Assembly (NCBI GenBank): GCA_947598155.1
Contig: CANQFC010000004.1
Span: 1 to 64,000, forward strand
Reading direction: 5' to 3'
From: an uncultured Clostridia bacterium
Lineage (GTDB): Bacteria; Bacillota; Clostridia; Oscillospirales; Acutalibacteraceae
Length of the DNA: 64,000 nt
Part shown: positions 49,962 to 58,467 of the stretch, one piece after another
Numbering within the stretch: position 1 is the stretch's first letter
How the letters are laid out: each line of letters begins with the position of its first letter
The notes under the pieces: model-generated
Told to the model about the DNA's origin: nothing
Seen by the model: the letters and a program-made list of their open reading frames with translations, nothing else
The model's database searches: none
Translations under genes and position numbers: made by a program

Positions 49962-50636
49962 ATGTTCGTTACGATTATTCGCACGGTAATACTCTATGTT
50001 ATTGTAGTCTGCGTTGTCAGAATTATGGGAAAAAGGCAAATAGGCGAGCTTCAGCCGTCTGAACTGGTTATTACCTTGCTTTTATCCGAAATCATAGCTA
50101 TGCCGATGCAAGACAATGACATTCCGCTGATTTCAACGGTAATACCTGTAATGCTGCTTGTGACTCTTGAAATTATCACGTCTTCCGCAAGTATAAAAAG
50201 TCTTAAATTCAGATTTTTGGTTCAAGGCCATCCGATAATTATAATCCGTGACGGCAAATTACAGCAGAAAGAGATGAAAAAACTGCGCCTTACCATTGAT
50301 GATATTCTTGAATCCTTGAGGCAAAAAGATGTTTTTGATATTTCGCTTGTAGCTTACGGAATAATTGAGACAAACGGCAAAATGAGCGTAATGCTCAAGC
50401 CCGATTATGAAACGGTCACAAATAAAAACGCGGGAATATATGCCGAGGACAGCGGTATTCCGTGCGTTGTAATTACAGACGGACAAATAGAACGCAGCTC
50501 GTTTGAGGACTGTAATATGACAAATGAAAAGCTGAAAAATATTATTGAAAAGCAAAATATCGACGTAGAAAATACACTTCTTATGACTGTTGACAAATCG
50601 GGAAAAACCGTAGTAATAGGGAGAGATGAAAATTGA
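49962..50636 (+). CDS. DUF421 (YetF-like) membrane protein
   Basis: The protein of about 224 residues has three N-terminal helices with the family signature RIMGKRQIGELQPSELVITLLLSE, and a cytosolic C-terminal domain (GHPIIIIRDGKLQQKEMKKL, DDILESLRQKDVFDI). YetF/YrbG relatives are common in spore formers and some are sporulation- or germination-associated. ATG 49962 follows GGGTGAT. It is divergent from the gerA operon and translationally coupled to the next gene (TTGA overlap). Confidence 0.92.
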   Translation: MFVTIIRTVILYVIVVCVVRIMGKRQIGELQPSELVITLLLSEIIAMPMQDNDIPLISTVIPVMLLVTLEIITSSASIKSLKFRFLVQGHPIIIIRDGKLQQKEMKKLRLTIDDILESLRQKDVFDISLVAYGIIETNGKMSVMLKPDYETVTNKNAGIYAEDSGIPCVVITDGQIERSSFEDCNMTNEKLKNIIEKQNIDVENTLLMTVDKSGKTVVIGRDEN

Positions 50637-51013
50637 ACAGAAATATAGTTTCATTAGCCGCGCTAATACTTGTCTTTTCCATTGCGCTGTGCGGAATAAC
50701 CTCGCTTGACGCGTCTTGCAAAAAGCTTTCGGAAAAGCTGGATGAAATAAAAATCTCGGCTGAAAACAAGGACAGTGAAAATGCGGTGAGCCTTACGGAA
50801 AATGTGCTTGAAATCTGGGAAAAAGAAGACAAAAAAATTTCTCTTTTGGTAGACCACCGTGAAATAGACGAAATTGAGCAGACAATAAAAAGCCTCCCCG
50901 TACTTGCCCGTCAAGGCAATATGGAGAAGCTTGAGGAAAAATCTTCAATCGCGGCGGAAAGAGTCCGCCATATAAGGGAAAAAGAGAAAATATCAGTCAA
51001 GAATATTTTTTAA
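50633..51013 (+). CDS. DUF4363 family protein
   Basis: The 126-residue protein has an N-terminal membrane helix or signal anchor (VSLAALILVFSIALCGITSL) followed by an all-helical extracytoplasmic region rich in Lys and Glu (KKLSEKLDEIKISAENKDSE). DUF4363 proteins typically follow DUF421 genes in Clostridia. It starts at TTG 50633 overlapping the DUF421 stop. Its 3' end overlaps the convergent sialidase gene by 21 bases. The function is unknown. Confidence 0.85.
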   Translation: MNRNIVSLAALILVFSIALCGITSLDASCKKLSEKLDEIKISAENKDSENAVSLTENVLEIWEKEDKKISLLVDHREIDEIEQTIKSLPVLARQGNMEKLEEKSSIAAERVRHIREKEKISVKNIF

Positions 51014-52282
51014 AAGCTCGTCTGTATCTTTAACATTGATACGCTTTGAAATTACGCAGGTTTTGCGCTTTTGACGCCCTTTATCCGTGTTATAAACTCC
51101 GTTCTCTTTTTCTTTTGTAAAAAAAATTCCGTATGAGGACGTTACAACCGTACCGTCAGTAAGCAATACGTTTCCGCAATACCCAGTATCGGCATTCGCT
51201 ACGACAGACGTTTCGTTTTGATTTGGCAGATACGTATGGGCAAGTTTTATGCGGTACTGCCCTTCGCGAAGATTTATTATGTCGTCAAACGTGCCTACCC
51301 AAGCGACTAATCCTTCGGAATACCAACCGCGCTCACCGTTATTTGCTCTCTGCTTTTTAACCTGATTTTTGGAAAGAATTATTGAGCGAAACGTTATGTA
51401 AAGCCTGCCGTCCGGCAGATAAACCGCCTTGTGCCGTTCGCCGTTAAGGGATGTGGGCAGAAATTGCGGTTTTGACCAAGTTTCGCCCTCGTCATATGAA
51501 ACAAACAGAACGGAATTTGTGCGTTTTTTATTGGCTCTACCGATAAGACAGACCGTATCGCCCTTTCCGCCGTCGGAACGAATGGCGCAAACCTCGCAAA
51601 TGCCCGTTTTCTTTTCTGTTTTTCTGTACTTTGAAAGGTATTTTTCCGGAGTTGACCATTTCATTTTGCCGTTTTCAAAGGTTAAAACGGTTTTATAGTT
51701 AATATAGTTTCTGTCATGGAAAAGACCGAGCCATTTGTCTACGAACTTACCGTTTTCTTTAAGACGTATCAGACTTGCCATAGACACTATCGGACAAACG
51801 GGAAAATCGCTGTCTTTATCGAAAAACCGCTCAAATTCAGACCAAGTTTCGCCTCCGTCGCAGGATACGGAGCAGTTAAAGCCGAGAGGCGTCGGCGTTG
51901 ATGGCCATTTCGGATTTCCCGAAATTAAAATAAGCTTTTCGCCTCCATCGGTAAATTCAAGTTTAAAAACGGTAGGCGTTTCAAGGGAATCTTTCCAAGA
52001 GACCGGCATATTTTTAAGCCCGTCCTTATAAGTTATTCCTCCGTCGGAGCTTCTTTTCGCGATTATCGGGCCTTTGCCGTGCCCCTCGGGATAAAATATA
52101 AGAATATCGCCGTTGTTAAGCAATATGCTGTCGGGGTGCCCCAAATAAGTCTTGCTGTCATCAACCGTAAAAATTTGGTATAAACAGTCAAACCGAGGGT
52201 CAATACCCCTCGGTTTTTCCGATAAATCTATTTGAGGAATTGTATAGTACTTTGTTTCCGACGATTTAAAAAAAGAAAGCAT
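50993..52282 (-). CDS. intracellular sialidase-like BNR-repeat protein
   Basis: The 429-residue protein has a six-bladed beta-propeller pattern with Asp-box repeats (SSDGGITYKD, SCDGGETWSE, SYDEGETWSK) and segments typical of the exo-sialidase superfamily (RLYITFRS). There is no signal peptide. It is the last gene of an operon with N-acetylmannosamine catabolic genes, which favours action on an imported sialoside or a sialic-acid derivative. The catalytic Arg triad cannot be assigned with confidence from reading alone. Confidence 0.8.
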   Translation of the reverse strand: MLSFFKSSETKYYTIPQIDLSEKPRGIDPRFDCLYQIFTVDDSKTYLGHPDSILLNNGDILIFYPEGHGKGPIIAKRSSDGGITYKDGLKNMPVSWKDSLETPTVFKLEFTDGGEKLILISGNPKWPSTPTPLGFNCSVSCDGGETWSEFERFFDKDSDFPVCPIVSMASLIRLKENGKFVDKWLGLFHDRNYINYKTVLTFENGKMKWSTPEKYLSKYRKTEKKTGICEVCAIRSDGGKGDTVCLIGRANKKRTNSVLFVSYDEGETWSKPQFLPTSLNGERHKAVYLPDGRLYITFRSIILSKNQVKKQRANNGERGWYSEGLVAWVGTFDDIINLREGQYRIKLAHTYLPNQNETSVVANADTGYCGNVLLTDGTVVTSSYGIFFTKEKENGVYNTDKGRQKRKTCVISKRINVKDTDELLKNILD

Positions 52283-52296
52283 ATTGACCTCGTAAT

Positions 52297-53205
52297 TTAT
52301 TTTAGGCTTTCAAGCCTTTGCCGTGCAATATAAGCCGCTCCGAGCATACCGGCCTTGTTTTTAAGGCAGGCTTTTTCAATTTTTACACACTGGTAATTTA
52401 CGCCGACGCGGGAAATCAGTTTTTCCCTGATATGGTTTACCAAAAGATTTTCCGACATTATTCCCCCGCCAAGGACAATGAGCGGCGGATTAAAAATATA
52501 GCTCAGCGAAATGAGTCCGTTTACTATTTCATCCTCCCAATCGCCGAGAGCCTGCTTGATAAACGGGTCCTCAAGATTTTTCGGCTCAAAAATCTCCCTA
52601 CCGGATACATATCTGCCGAAATGCTCGGAAACTCTGTCCGTAAGGGCGCGGCAAGAGGCGTACGCCTCATAACATCCCTTTCTTCCGCAGGTACACAGTG
52701 CTCCGCCCGCGTGTGTAATCATATGACCGAATTCGCCGGATGCGGACTTTGCGCCTCTGAAAATATCGCGGTTAAGGTAAATGGCGCCGCCGACTCCCGT
52801 GCCGTACGTTAGGCAAAGAAAATAGTCAAAGCCCTTACCGGCTCCGAAATGAGCTTCGCCGAGCGCCGCGCAGTTAACGTCGTTGTCAACAGCAACGGGA
52901 ACGCCGAACTCCCCTTCAAAAATGCCTCTCATATCGGTATCCGAAAAGCCGGGAATATTGTCGGTTCCGTAAACGATGTAACCTTTTTCAAAGTCAACCT
53001 GACCTGCCGTGCTTATGCCGATAGCGTCAAACCTTCCTTTATATTCGGTCATTACTTTAGTAAGATTTTTTAATACTGTTTCGGCATTGGCCGCTTTGCC
53101 TTCATCAGCGGTAGGCATTTCTTTTGATTCCAAAATCTCAAAATCATCGCCGATAAGACCGTATTTAATTGCTGTGCCGCCAATGTCAAAAACCAATATT
53201 TCCAT
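52297..53205 (-). CDS. ROK-family kinase, probable N-acetylmannosamine kinase
   Basis: The 302-residue protein has the ROK phosphate loop DIGGTAIKYG, the second motif LTYGTGVGGAIYL, catalytic Asp in AVDNDVNC, and the ROK zinc site GEFGHMITH...CTCGRKGCYE. It phosphorylates a sugar at O6 using ATP. Placement 11 bases after nanE and 14 before a sialidase-like gene points to ManNAc as substrate, which is inference. Glucose or another HexNAc is possible. Confidence 0.9.
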   Translation of the reverse strand: MEILVFDIGGTAIKYGLIGDDFEILESKEMPTADEGKAANAETVLKNLTKVMTEYKGRFDAIGISTAGQVDFEKGYIVYGTDNIPGFSDTDMRGIFEGEFGVPVAVDNDVNCAALGEAHFGAGKGFDYFLCLTYGTGVGGAIYLNRDIFRGAKSASGEFGHMITHAGGALCTCGRKGCYEAYASCRALTDRVSEHFGRYVSGREIFEPKNLEDPFIKQALGDWEDEIVNGLISLSYIFNPPLIVLGGGIMSENLLVNHIREKLISRVGVNYQCVKIEKACLKNKAGMLGAAYIARQRLESLK

Positions 53206-53216
53206 ATTTTTAACTC

Positions 53217-53903
53217 CTATTTTATTGCGTCCGCAAATCTTTTTGTGATTTCCCTCGGGCGGGTAATTGCCGTACCGACAACCGCCGCGTGAACGCCGAC
53301 GCTTAAAGCGCGTTTAAGCTGTTCGGGCGTCATAATTCCACCCTCAGCGATAACGGGACAGTCAAGCTCCTTAACATAACGTTTCATAAGGCTGAAGTCG
53401 GGCAGCTCAGTGCCGTTTGTGTAAGGCGTATAACCGCTCAAAGTCGTTCCCACGATGTCGGCGCCAAGCTCACGTGCCGTTTTCCCCTCGCTGAAACAAG
53501 ACGTATCGGCCATAAAGAGTTGATTCGGAAATTTCTTCCGAATTTCTGTAAAAAAATCCTTAAAATCCATGCCGTTCGGGCGTAAACGAGCCGTTGCGTC
53601 AACCGCGATTATATCAACTCCGCACTCAATAAGCCTTTCAACCTCAAAAAGAGTAGGCGTAATATAAACGTCGGAATCGCCGTAAACCTGTTTAATAATA
53701 CCGATAATCGGCAAATCAACTGTTTTTTTAATCTCGGCAATATCCTCCACGGTGTTAGCGCGTATTCCCACAGCTCCGCCCAAATATGCCGCATATGCCA
53801 TTCGGGACATAATGTATGAGCTGTGCAGAGGTTCTTCGGGAAGAGCCTGGCAGGATACTATTAAACCGCCCTTTATTTTTTCAAGAATTTTTGCGCCTGT
53901 CAA
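53217..53903 (-). CDS. nanE: N-acetylmannosamine-6-phosphate 2-epimerase
   Basis: The 228-residue TIM-barrel enzyme converts ManNAc-6-P to GlcNAc-6-P. Signature segments are [51 protein letters not shown] and [11 protein letters not shown]. It starts at TTG 53903 behind GGAG. It is first in the leftward nanE-kinase-sialidase operon. No nanA lyase or dedicated sialic-acid transporter lies in the window, so the pathway is completed elsewhere or fed directly with ManNAc. Confidence 0.95.
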   Translation of the reverse strand: MTGAKILEKIKGGLIVSCQALPEEPLHSSYIMSRMAYAAYLGGAVGIRANTVEDIAEIKKTVDLPIIGIIKQVYGDSDVYITPTLFEVERLIECGVDIIAVDATARLRPNGMDFKDFFTEIRKKFPNQLFMADTSCFSEGKTARELGADIVGTTLSGYTPYTNGTELPDFSLMKRYVKELDCPVIAEGGIMTPEQLKRALSVGVHAAVVGTAITRPREITKRFADAIK

Positions 53904-54082
53904 AATTCATTTCTCCAAACTGAAAAATACAATTTTGAATATTATATATTATTTTCTCGCTTTAATCAATATAATAATGCTAAAAAATTCCTAAAATTTA
54001 TTTTCATATGATAAATAAACAGGTTTTTTTATTAAAACAAAATATAATTTGATTTTATCTTAATAAATTTCCCGATTTACTC

Positions 54083-54111
54083 TTGTATAATTCTTTTAAA
54101 TAGTGTAAAAT
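54083..54111 (+). promoter_or_regulatory. probable promoter for the PPIase gene
   Basis: TTGTAT (54083-54088) and TAAAAT (54106-54111) are separated by 17 bases, about 40 bases before the start. The -35 match is partial. Confidence 0.5.
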
Positions 54112-54151
54112 AAGTACACTATTGTAATTTTGTTTGCAAAGGATGTTTATA

Positions 54152-55912
54152 ATGGAAAATAATAACAAATCACAGGCTGAAATCTACCGTGAGGAACGCA
54201 AAGAACGTCTTTCAAAGGCAGCAGCTAAAAATTCAAAAAAGAGACCGGGTTTTTCCAAAGCCAAAAGAATATTAGGTAAAGTAATTGCGGTCGTTTTGGC
54301 TGTTGTTCTTGTTGTAGGGGCAGTCGGCGGCATACTTAACTTTTTCGGCGCTCCGCAGAAGGTTTTAAAAGTCAAGGTGGCAGGCAATAAAGAATATTCG
54401 TTTACACTTGCGGAATTTAATTATTTTTACTATACTATATGGAATCAAATTGCAAATACGGCATATCAATATGATTATCAGTATTCACAGTACGGTATGT
54501 CGGGCGGCGGCTTAACGGCAACCGGTTACGACTATACGAAGTCCCCTGCCTCACAGGAATACAAGGACGATTACAGCAACACTACCGGTATAACTCTTGC
54601 CGACCTCGGCAAAGACTCGGCCACTTGGGCGGACGTTATGGAATTTGCCGCCATAAGCCAAATTATTCAGGTTAAATACGGCGCAAAGATGGCTAAAGAG
54701 GCCGGTTTGAGCATAACTCCCGACCAGCAGACGGAAATTGACGATATGATTAAAGATTTGAACGATACCGCTAAAGAGCAGGATTATTCGACCGGCAGAT
54801 ACCTTCGTCAGCTTTTCGGCAACGGCATAAGCGAAAAGCTTGTCCGTGAAATTGCAACGGCTCAAACTCTTGCAAACTCATATTATGAAAAGTTTTCCGA
54901 AGACAAAGAAAATTCGATAACCAAAGAGCAAATCGATGAAAAATACAATTCAAACCGCAATTCATACGATATTGTATCACTTCGCGCATATCCGTTTGCG
55001 GCGGAATACGATCAGGAGAACGCTGATGACGCCGCTAAAGACGAGGCCCGAAAAAAGGCAAAAAACAGCGCCGAAAGTTTCCTTAACGGCGCGGCAGATG
55101 AAAAGACCTTTATTGACCTTGCCGCGGCTGAACTTAAAAAGAATAAAGATACTCAGGACAACGATGCCGATGAAACGACCGCTATGAAGAACGTTTATAT
55201 GGCAAGCGTTACATCAAACATCAGCGAAGAGGCCGCTAAATGGGCATTCAGCTCGGAAACAAAGGTAGGCGACAAAAAAGTATTTGCCGCTACTGAGGAC
55301 GATTTCTTTGTTGTTATGCTTACAGCCGCTCCCCACAAGGATACCTCATCTTCGGGCAACGACGTAAGACACATCCTCTTTAAATTCCCCGAGGCGCAAA
55401 AAGACGCCGACGGCAATGAAATTCCGATTACAGACGCCCAGAAAGCAGAGGTACGAAAGAAAGCCGAACATGTTCTTGAGCTTTACAAAGCCAACCCAAC
55501 AGAAGAAAACTTTATAAACCTTACAAAAGAGCATACGGAGGACGTTGACTCCGACGGAAATCCGAACAACAACGGCCTTTACGAAGGCGTAAACGCTTCA
55601 TCGAACTATGTTGAAAACTTCCTTAATTGGTCGATAGATGAATCAAGAAAAGCGGGCGACGTCGGTATTATTGAAACCGAATACGGCTATCATATTATGT
55701 ACTATGTTAAGTCCCAAGGGGAAACGTGGGAAGAAAACATAAAGAATGAAATTCTCGCCGACGCTAACGATGAACTTACCGAAAAAATCGACAACGATTT
55801 TGTTAAAAAGGTAAATATGAACAACATTTTTCTTAAATGGGCTTTCAAACAGCAGACAAAGCACATAAACGACACTGTTCTCAGAATGACATCGGCAAAC
55901 GCCTCTAACTAA
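54152..55912 (+). CDS. membrane-anchored parvulin-type peptidyl-prolyl isomerase
   Basis: The 586-residue protein has a basic cytosolic N-terminus (RKERLSKAAAKNSKKRPGFS), one membrane helix at about 41-62 (VIAVVLAVVLVVGAVGGIL), a SurA/PrsA-like helical domain and a parvulin rotamase domain at about 404-515 (DVRHILFKFPEA, YGYHIMYYV). It assists folding of secreted proteins outside the membrane, like PrsA but with a transmembrane anchor instead of a lipid. AAAGGATG before ATG 54152 fixes the start. It is monocistronic, ending at the terminator at 55,923. Confidence 0.9.
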   Translation: MENNNKSQAEIYREERKERLSKAAAKNSKKRPGFSKAKRILGKVIAVVLAVVLVVGAVGGILNFFGAPQKVLKVKVAGNKEYSFTLAEFNYFYYTIWNQIANTAYQYDYQYSQYGMSGGGLTATGYDYTKSPASQEYKDDYSNTTGITLADLGKDSATWADVMEFAAISQIIQVKYGAKMAKEAGLSITPDQQTEIDDMIKDLNDTAKEQDYSTGRYLRQLFGNGISEKLVREIATAQTLANSYYEKFSEDKENSITKEQIDEKYNSNRNSYDIVSLRAYPFAAEYDQENADDAAKDEARKKAKNSAESFLNGAADEKTFIDLAAAELKKNKDTQDNDADETTAMKNVYMASVTSNISEEAAKWAFSSETKVGDKKVFAATEDDFFVVMLTAAPHKDTSSSGNDVRHILFKFPEAQKDADGNEIPITDAQKAEVRKKAEHVLELYKANPTEENFINLTKEHTEDVDSDGNPNNNGLYEGVNASSNYVENFLNWSIDESRKAGDVGIIETEYGYHIMYYVKSQGETWEENIKNEILADANDELTEKIDNDFVKKVNMNNIFLKWAFKQQTKHINDTVLRMTSANASN

Positions 55913-55922
55913 AAATATACAG

Positions 55923-55956
55923 TAAGCCTCCGCGCTGTCGGAGGCTTATTTTTTTC
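55923..55956 (+). terminator. intrinsic terminator after the PPIase gene
   Basis: AAGCCTCCG pairs with CGGAGGCTT around CGCTGT and is followed by ATTTTTTT. Confidence 0.88.
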
Positions 55957-55964
55957 AATAAATA

Positions 55965-55993
55965 TTGACCGTACATTATAAGTGTGTTAAAAT
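55965..55993 (+). promoter_or_regulatory. sigma-A promoter for the GPH transporter operon
   Basis: TTGACC (55965-55970) and TAAAAT (55988-55993) are separated by 17 bases. Confidence 0.75.
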
Positions 55994-56021
55994 ATTAACA
56001 TATAGTTCGAGGGGGATTTCT

Positions 56022-57695
56022 ATGGGAGAAAAAATTAAAAGGGCTATCGGCGTTGAGGGCGATTTTAAATCCGCAATACTGCCGATGATAAATTACAGCT
56101 ACGCGAATATTTTTATGGGCGGCGCGGGGTACATTATATCAATGTACTTTACTATTTTCCTCACAAACGTCGTCAATCTTTCGCTCAGACAAGCCGGAAT
56201 CGTCGTTATGATAGCTACGCTTTGGGACGCTGTCACCGACCCTGTGATGGGAATGGTAACCGACCGTACCCGTTCCAAATTCGGCAAACACAGAAGGTAT
56301 CTTTTGTGGGGTATTCCCCTGCTTCTCGTTTCGTATTCCCTTTTATGGAATTCCTACGGAATTAACGGCAAAGAAAATCCGACAGCCGCCATGGCTTATT
56401 TCATCATTGTATATATGATGTACAAAACGGCGTTTACCGTTATTTCCGTTCCGCACACTGCAATGCTCCCCGAGCTTGCGCCTGAGTACAACCTGAGAAC
56501 GCAGTATAACTCAGTAGGCTACCTTTTTAACTCCGCGGGAATGGTTCCGGCATTTGGAATCGTTGTTTTAATTTTATGGTTATTCGGTTCAAATGACGAT
56601 TTAACGTCCGCGTCAAGAAAGCCGTTTTTGATAATCGGCATTGTGCTTTCATTATTCTTTTCATCCTCCGTCTTTATGACCTTTAAAAAGACGTATGAGC
56701 CAAGTTCAAAAGATATGCAAAACGAACCGCTTGACGTTAAATATATTATCCGCGAATATATTCTTGTATTTAAGAACCGTTCGTTCCGCCAGTATTTCTT
56801 TATGAGCCTTGCTTATCAATTTTCAACCGGCTTTTATAACAACTCAAAGGTTTACTACATAAAGTACCTTGCGAATCAATACAGCAAATACGCGCTTTAC
56901 AACGCTGTTGCAGGCGTTGCCGAGGCCGGCGCGTTTCCGCTTAATTACGCCCTTACAATGAAATACGGCAAGAAAAAATGCGGAAATCTTGTAACGCCGT
57001 TAATGATTGCCGGCCTTGCAGTCGGACTTATTATGCGGCAAAGCGGCGGAAAACCGTCTTTGATTTGGGTACTTTTAATGCTTATAAGTATGATTTTGTA
57101 TCCGTTCGGAATGTCGGGGCTTGGGTTTGTTTCTACCAATATTTTCCCGGACCTCACAGACGTTGACGAGCTGATTACAGGCAGACGCCGCGAGGGCGTT
57201 ATTTCAACATTCAGCACGCTGATAAAAAAGAGCATAAGCGGCGTTATGGCGGCAATGGTCGGCTTTACTCTTCAGGGATTCGGCCTTGTTACCGGCGACG
57301 CTGTTTCACAATACGAAAAGGCCTCCGGAACCCCATTTGCGCAATCCGGCAGCGCAGTACTCGGAGTCAGAATATGCGTTGCGGTTATCCCGATAATTTC
57401 GGCTGTTATAGCGCTTTATCTGCTGAAAAAATTTAAAATGACAGGCGAAGACCACACAATGATATGCGCCGCCGTCGCGACAAAACACAAATACGGCAGC
57501 GTTACGCTGACTCCGGAAGAAATTGAGCGTTGCGAGCTTATATCGGGTCAAAAGTTTGAAAATACTTGGCTGGGTAAAGGCAACAATGCGCTTGAAGAAC
57601 ATCGGCTTGATAAAAACGAGGAAGGGAAATATATTATTCTTGTTGAAAAAGAAAATGAGAAAAAACGTCTTGCCGAATCCGAAAAAAATAAATGA
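56022..57695 (+). CDS. GPH-family (MFS) sugar transporter
   Basis: The 557-residue protein has twelve hydrophobic helices and the GPH/MelB-type signature DAVTDPVMGMVTDRTRSKFGKHRRYLLWG after helix 2. Relatives import glycosides or glucuronides with Na+ or H+. Length is greater than usual (about 460) because of a charged C-terminal tail of some 80 residues (TPEEIERCELISGQKFENTW), as found in a clostridial subgroup. ATG 56022 follows GGGGG. It is coupled to the next gene. Given the glycosidases nearby it may import mannosides, galactosides or ManNAc-type sugars, but the substrate is not readable. Confidence 0.92.
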   Translation: MGEKIKRAIGVEGDFKSAILPMINYSYANIFMGGAGYIISMYFTIFLTNVVNLSLRQAGIVVMIATLWDAVTDPVMGMVTDRTRSKFGKHRRYLLWGIPLLLVSYSLLWNSYGINGKENPTAAMAYFIIVYMMYKTAFTVISVPHTAMLPELAPEYNLRTQYNSVGYLFNSAGMVPAFGIVVLILWLFGSNDDLTSASRKPFLIIGIVLSLFFSSSVFMTFKKTYEPSSKDMQNEPLDVKYIIREYILVFKNRSFRQYFFMSLAYQFSTGFYNNSKVYYIKYLANQYSKYALYNAVAGVAEAGAFPLNYALTMKYGKKKCGNLVTPLMIAGLAVGLIMRQSGGKPSLIWVLLMLISMILYPFGMSGLGFVSTNIFPDLTDVDELITGRRREGVISTFSTLIKKSISGVMAAMVGFTLQGFGLVTGDAVSQYEKASGTPFAQSGSAVLGVRICVAVIPIISAVIALYLLKKFKMTGEDHTMICAAVATKHKYGSVTLTPEEIERCELISGQKFENTWLGKGNNALEEHRLDKNEEGKYIILVEKENEKKRLAESEKNK

Positions 57696-57709
57696 AAGGT
57701 GGAATTAAC

Positions 57710-58201
57710 GTGACCGATATTACCAAAACCGAACCCGACAAAAGACCGAGAAATGCCAAAAACATTCTGCTTGATGTTATATTTTACATTATCCAATGGA
57801 CTTGGGGTTTGCCTGTAAACCTTGTAGGCGGAATTGCGTACTTAATCTGCGTAAAAATACTGCGCCGCCGCCATCAAAAATTCGGATATTCCAACATTGT
57901 TTATCTTCCGTGGAATTCGGGAGGTCTCTCTTTGGGTCTTTTCATTTTTATAAAAGAAAATCATAAGAGTGAAAAATGGACCTATAACACACGCATACAC
58001 GAATACGGCCACACTTGGCAATGCCTGCTTTTAGGTCCGCTTTATTACATTGTAATCGCTCTCCCCTCCGCCGTATGGTGCAATTTCTTTGAGGGATACA
58101 GAAAGAAAAACAATGTTTCTTATTACAAGCTTTACTGCGAATCATGGGCAAACGCTTGGGGGCAAAAATTTTCCAAAATGAAAATGGTTGATGTAAAATA
58201 A
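57710..58201 (+). CDS. small membrane protein with HEYGH motif
   Basis: The protein of about 163 residues has two to three hydrophobic segments (DVIFYIIQWTWGLPVNLVGG, LLLGPLYYIVIALPSAVW) and the zinc-protease-like motif HEYGHTWQ (HExxH pattern), which sits just before a membrane segment. I recognise the pattern as a recurrent uncharacterised family but know no function. I chose GTG 57710 because AAAGGTGG lies 7 bases before; an ATG at 57692 overlaps the transporter stop. The coupling to a sugar transporter is noteworthy. Confidence 0.75.
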   Translation: MTDITKTEPDKRPRNAKNILLDVIFYIIQWTWGLPVNLVGGIAYLICVKILRRRHQKFGYSNIVYLPWNSGGLSLGLFIFIKENHKSEKWTYNTRIHEYGHTWQCLLLGPLYYIVIALPSAVWCNFFEGYRKKNNVSYYKLYCESWANAWGQKFSKMKMVDVK

Positions 58202-58326
58202 ATATTATCGGCAAAACAGGCGGTTCAAAAATGAATCGCGTGAAATTTTGTCTCAGCCTTTTAAGTTTATTGAATAATTCAAAAGCTGTTTTATTGTTTT
58301 CGCTTGATTTTAAGTTTTTCAAAAGG

Positions 58327-58400
58327 GATTTGCCCCCGTCAAGCGCGCGGCAAAAGGCGCGATGTAAACCGCGACGGGAAATTAGAAAGAGTACCTAATC
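58327..58400 (+). repeat. structured intergenic motif copy 4 (divergent)
   Basis: GATTTGCCCCCGTC, GCGCGCGGCAAAAGGCGCG and an AGAAAGAGTACC block occur in the same order as in the copy at 33292. It is the least similar of the four. Confidence 0.3.
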
Positions 58401-58421
58401 CCCTCCTGATTCCGAAACGAA

Positions 58422-58447
58422 ACCCGCCGCCTACAAAGGCGGCGGGT
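58422..58447 (-). terminator. terminator hairpin after pckG
   Basis: ACCCGCCGCC pairs perfectly with GGCGGCGGGT around a 6-base loop, just beyond the leftward pckG stop. Confidence 0.75.
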
Positions 58448-58467
58448 AACATCTTACCTATTATATA

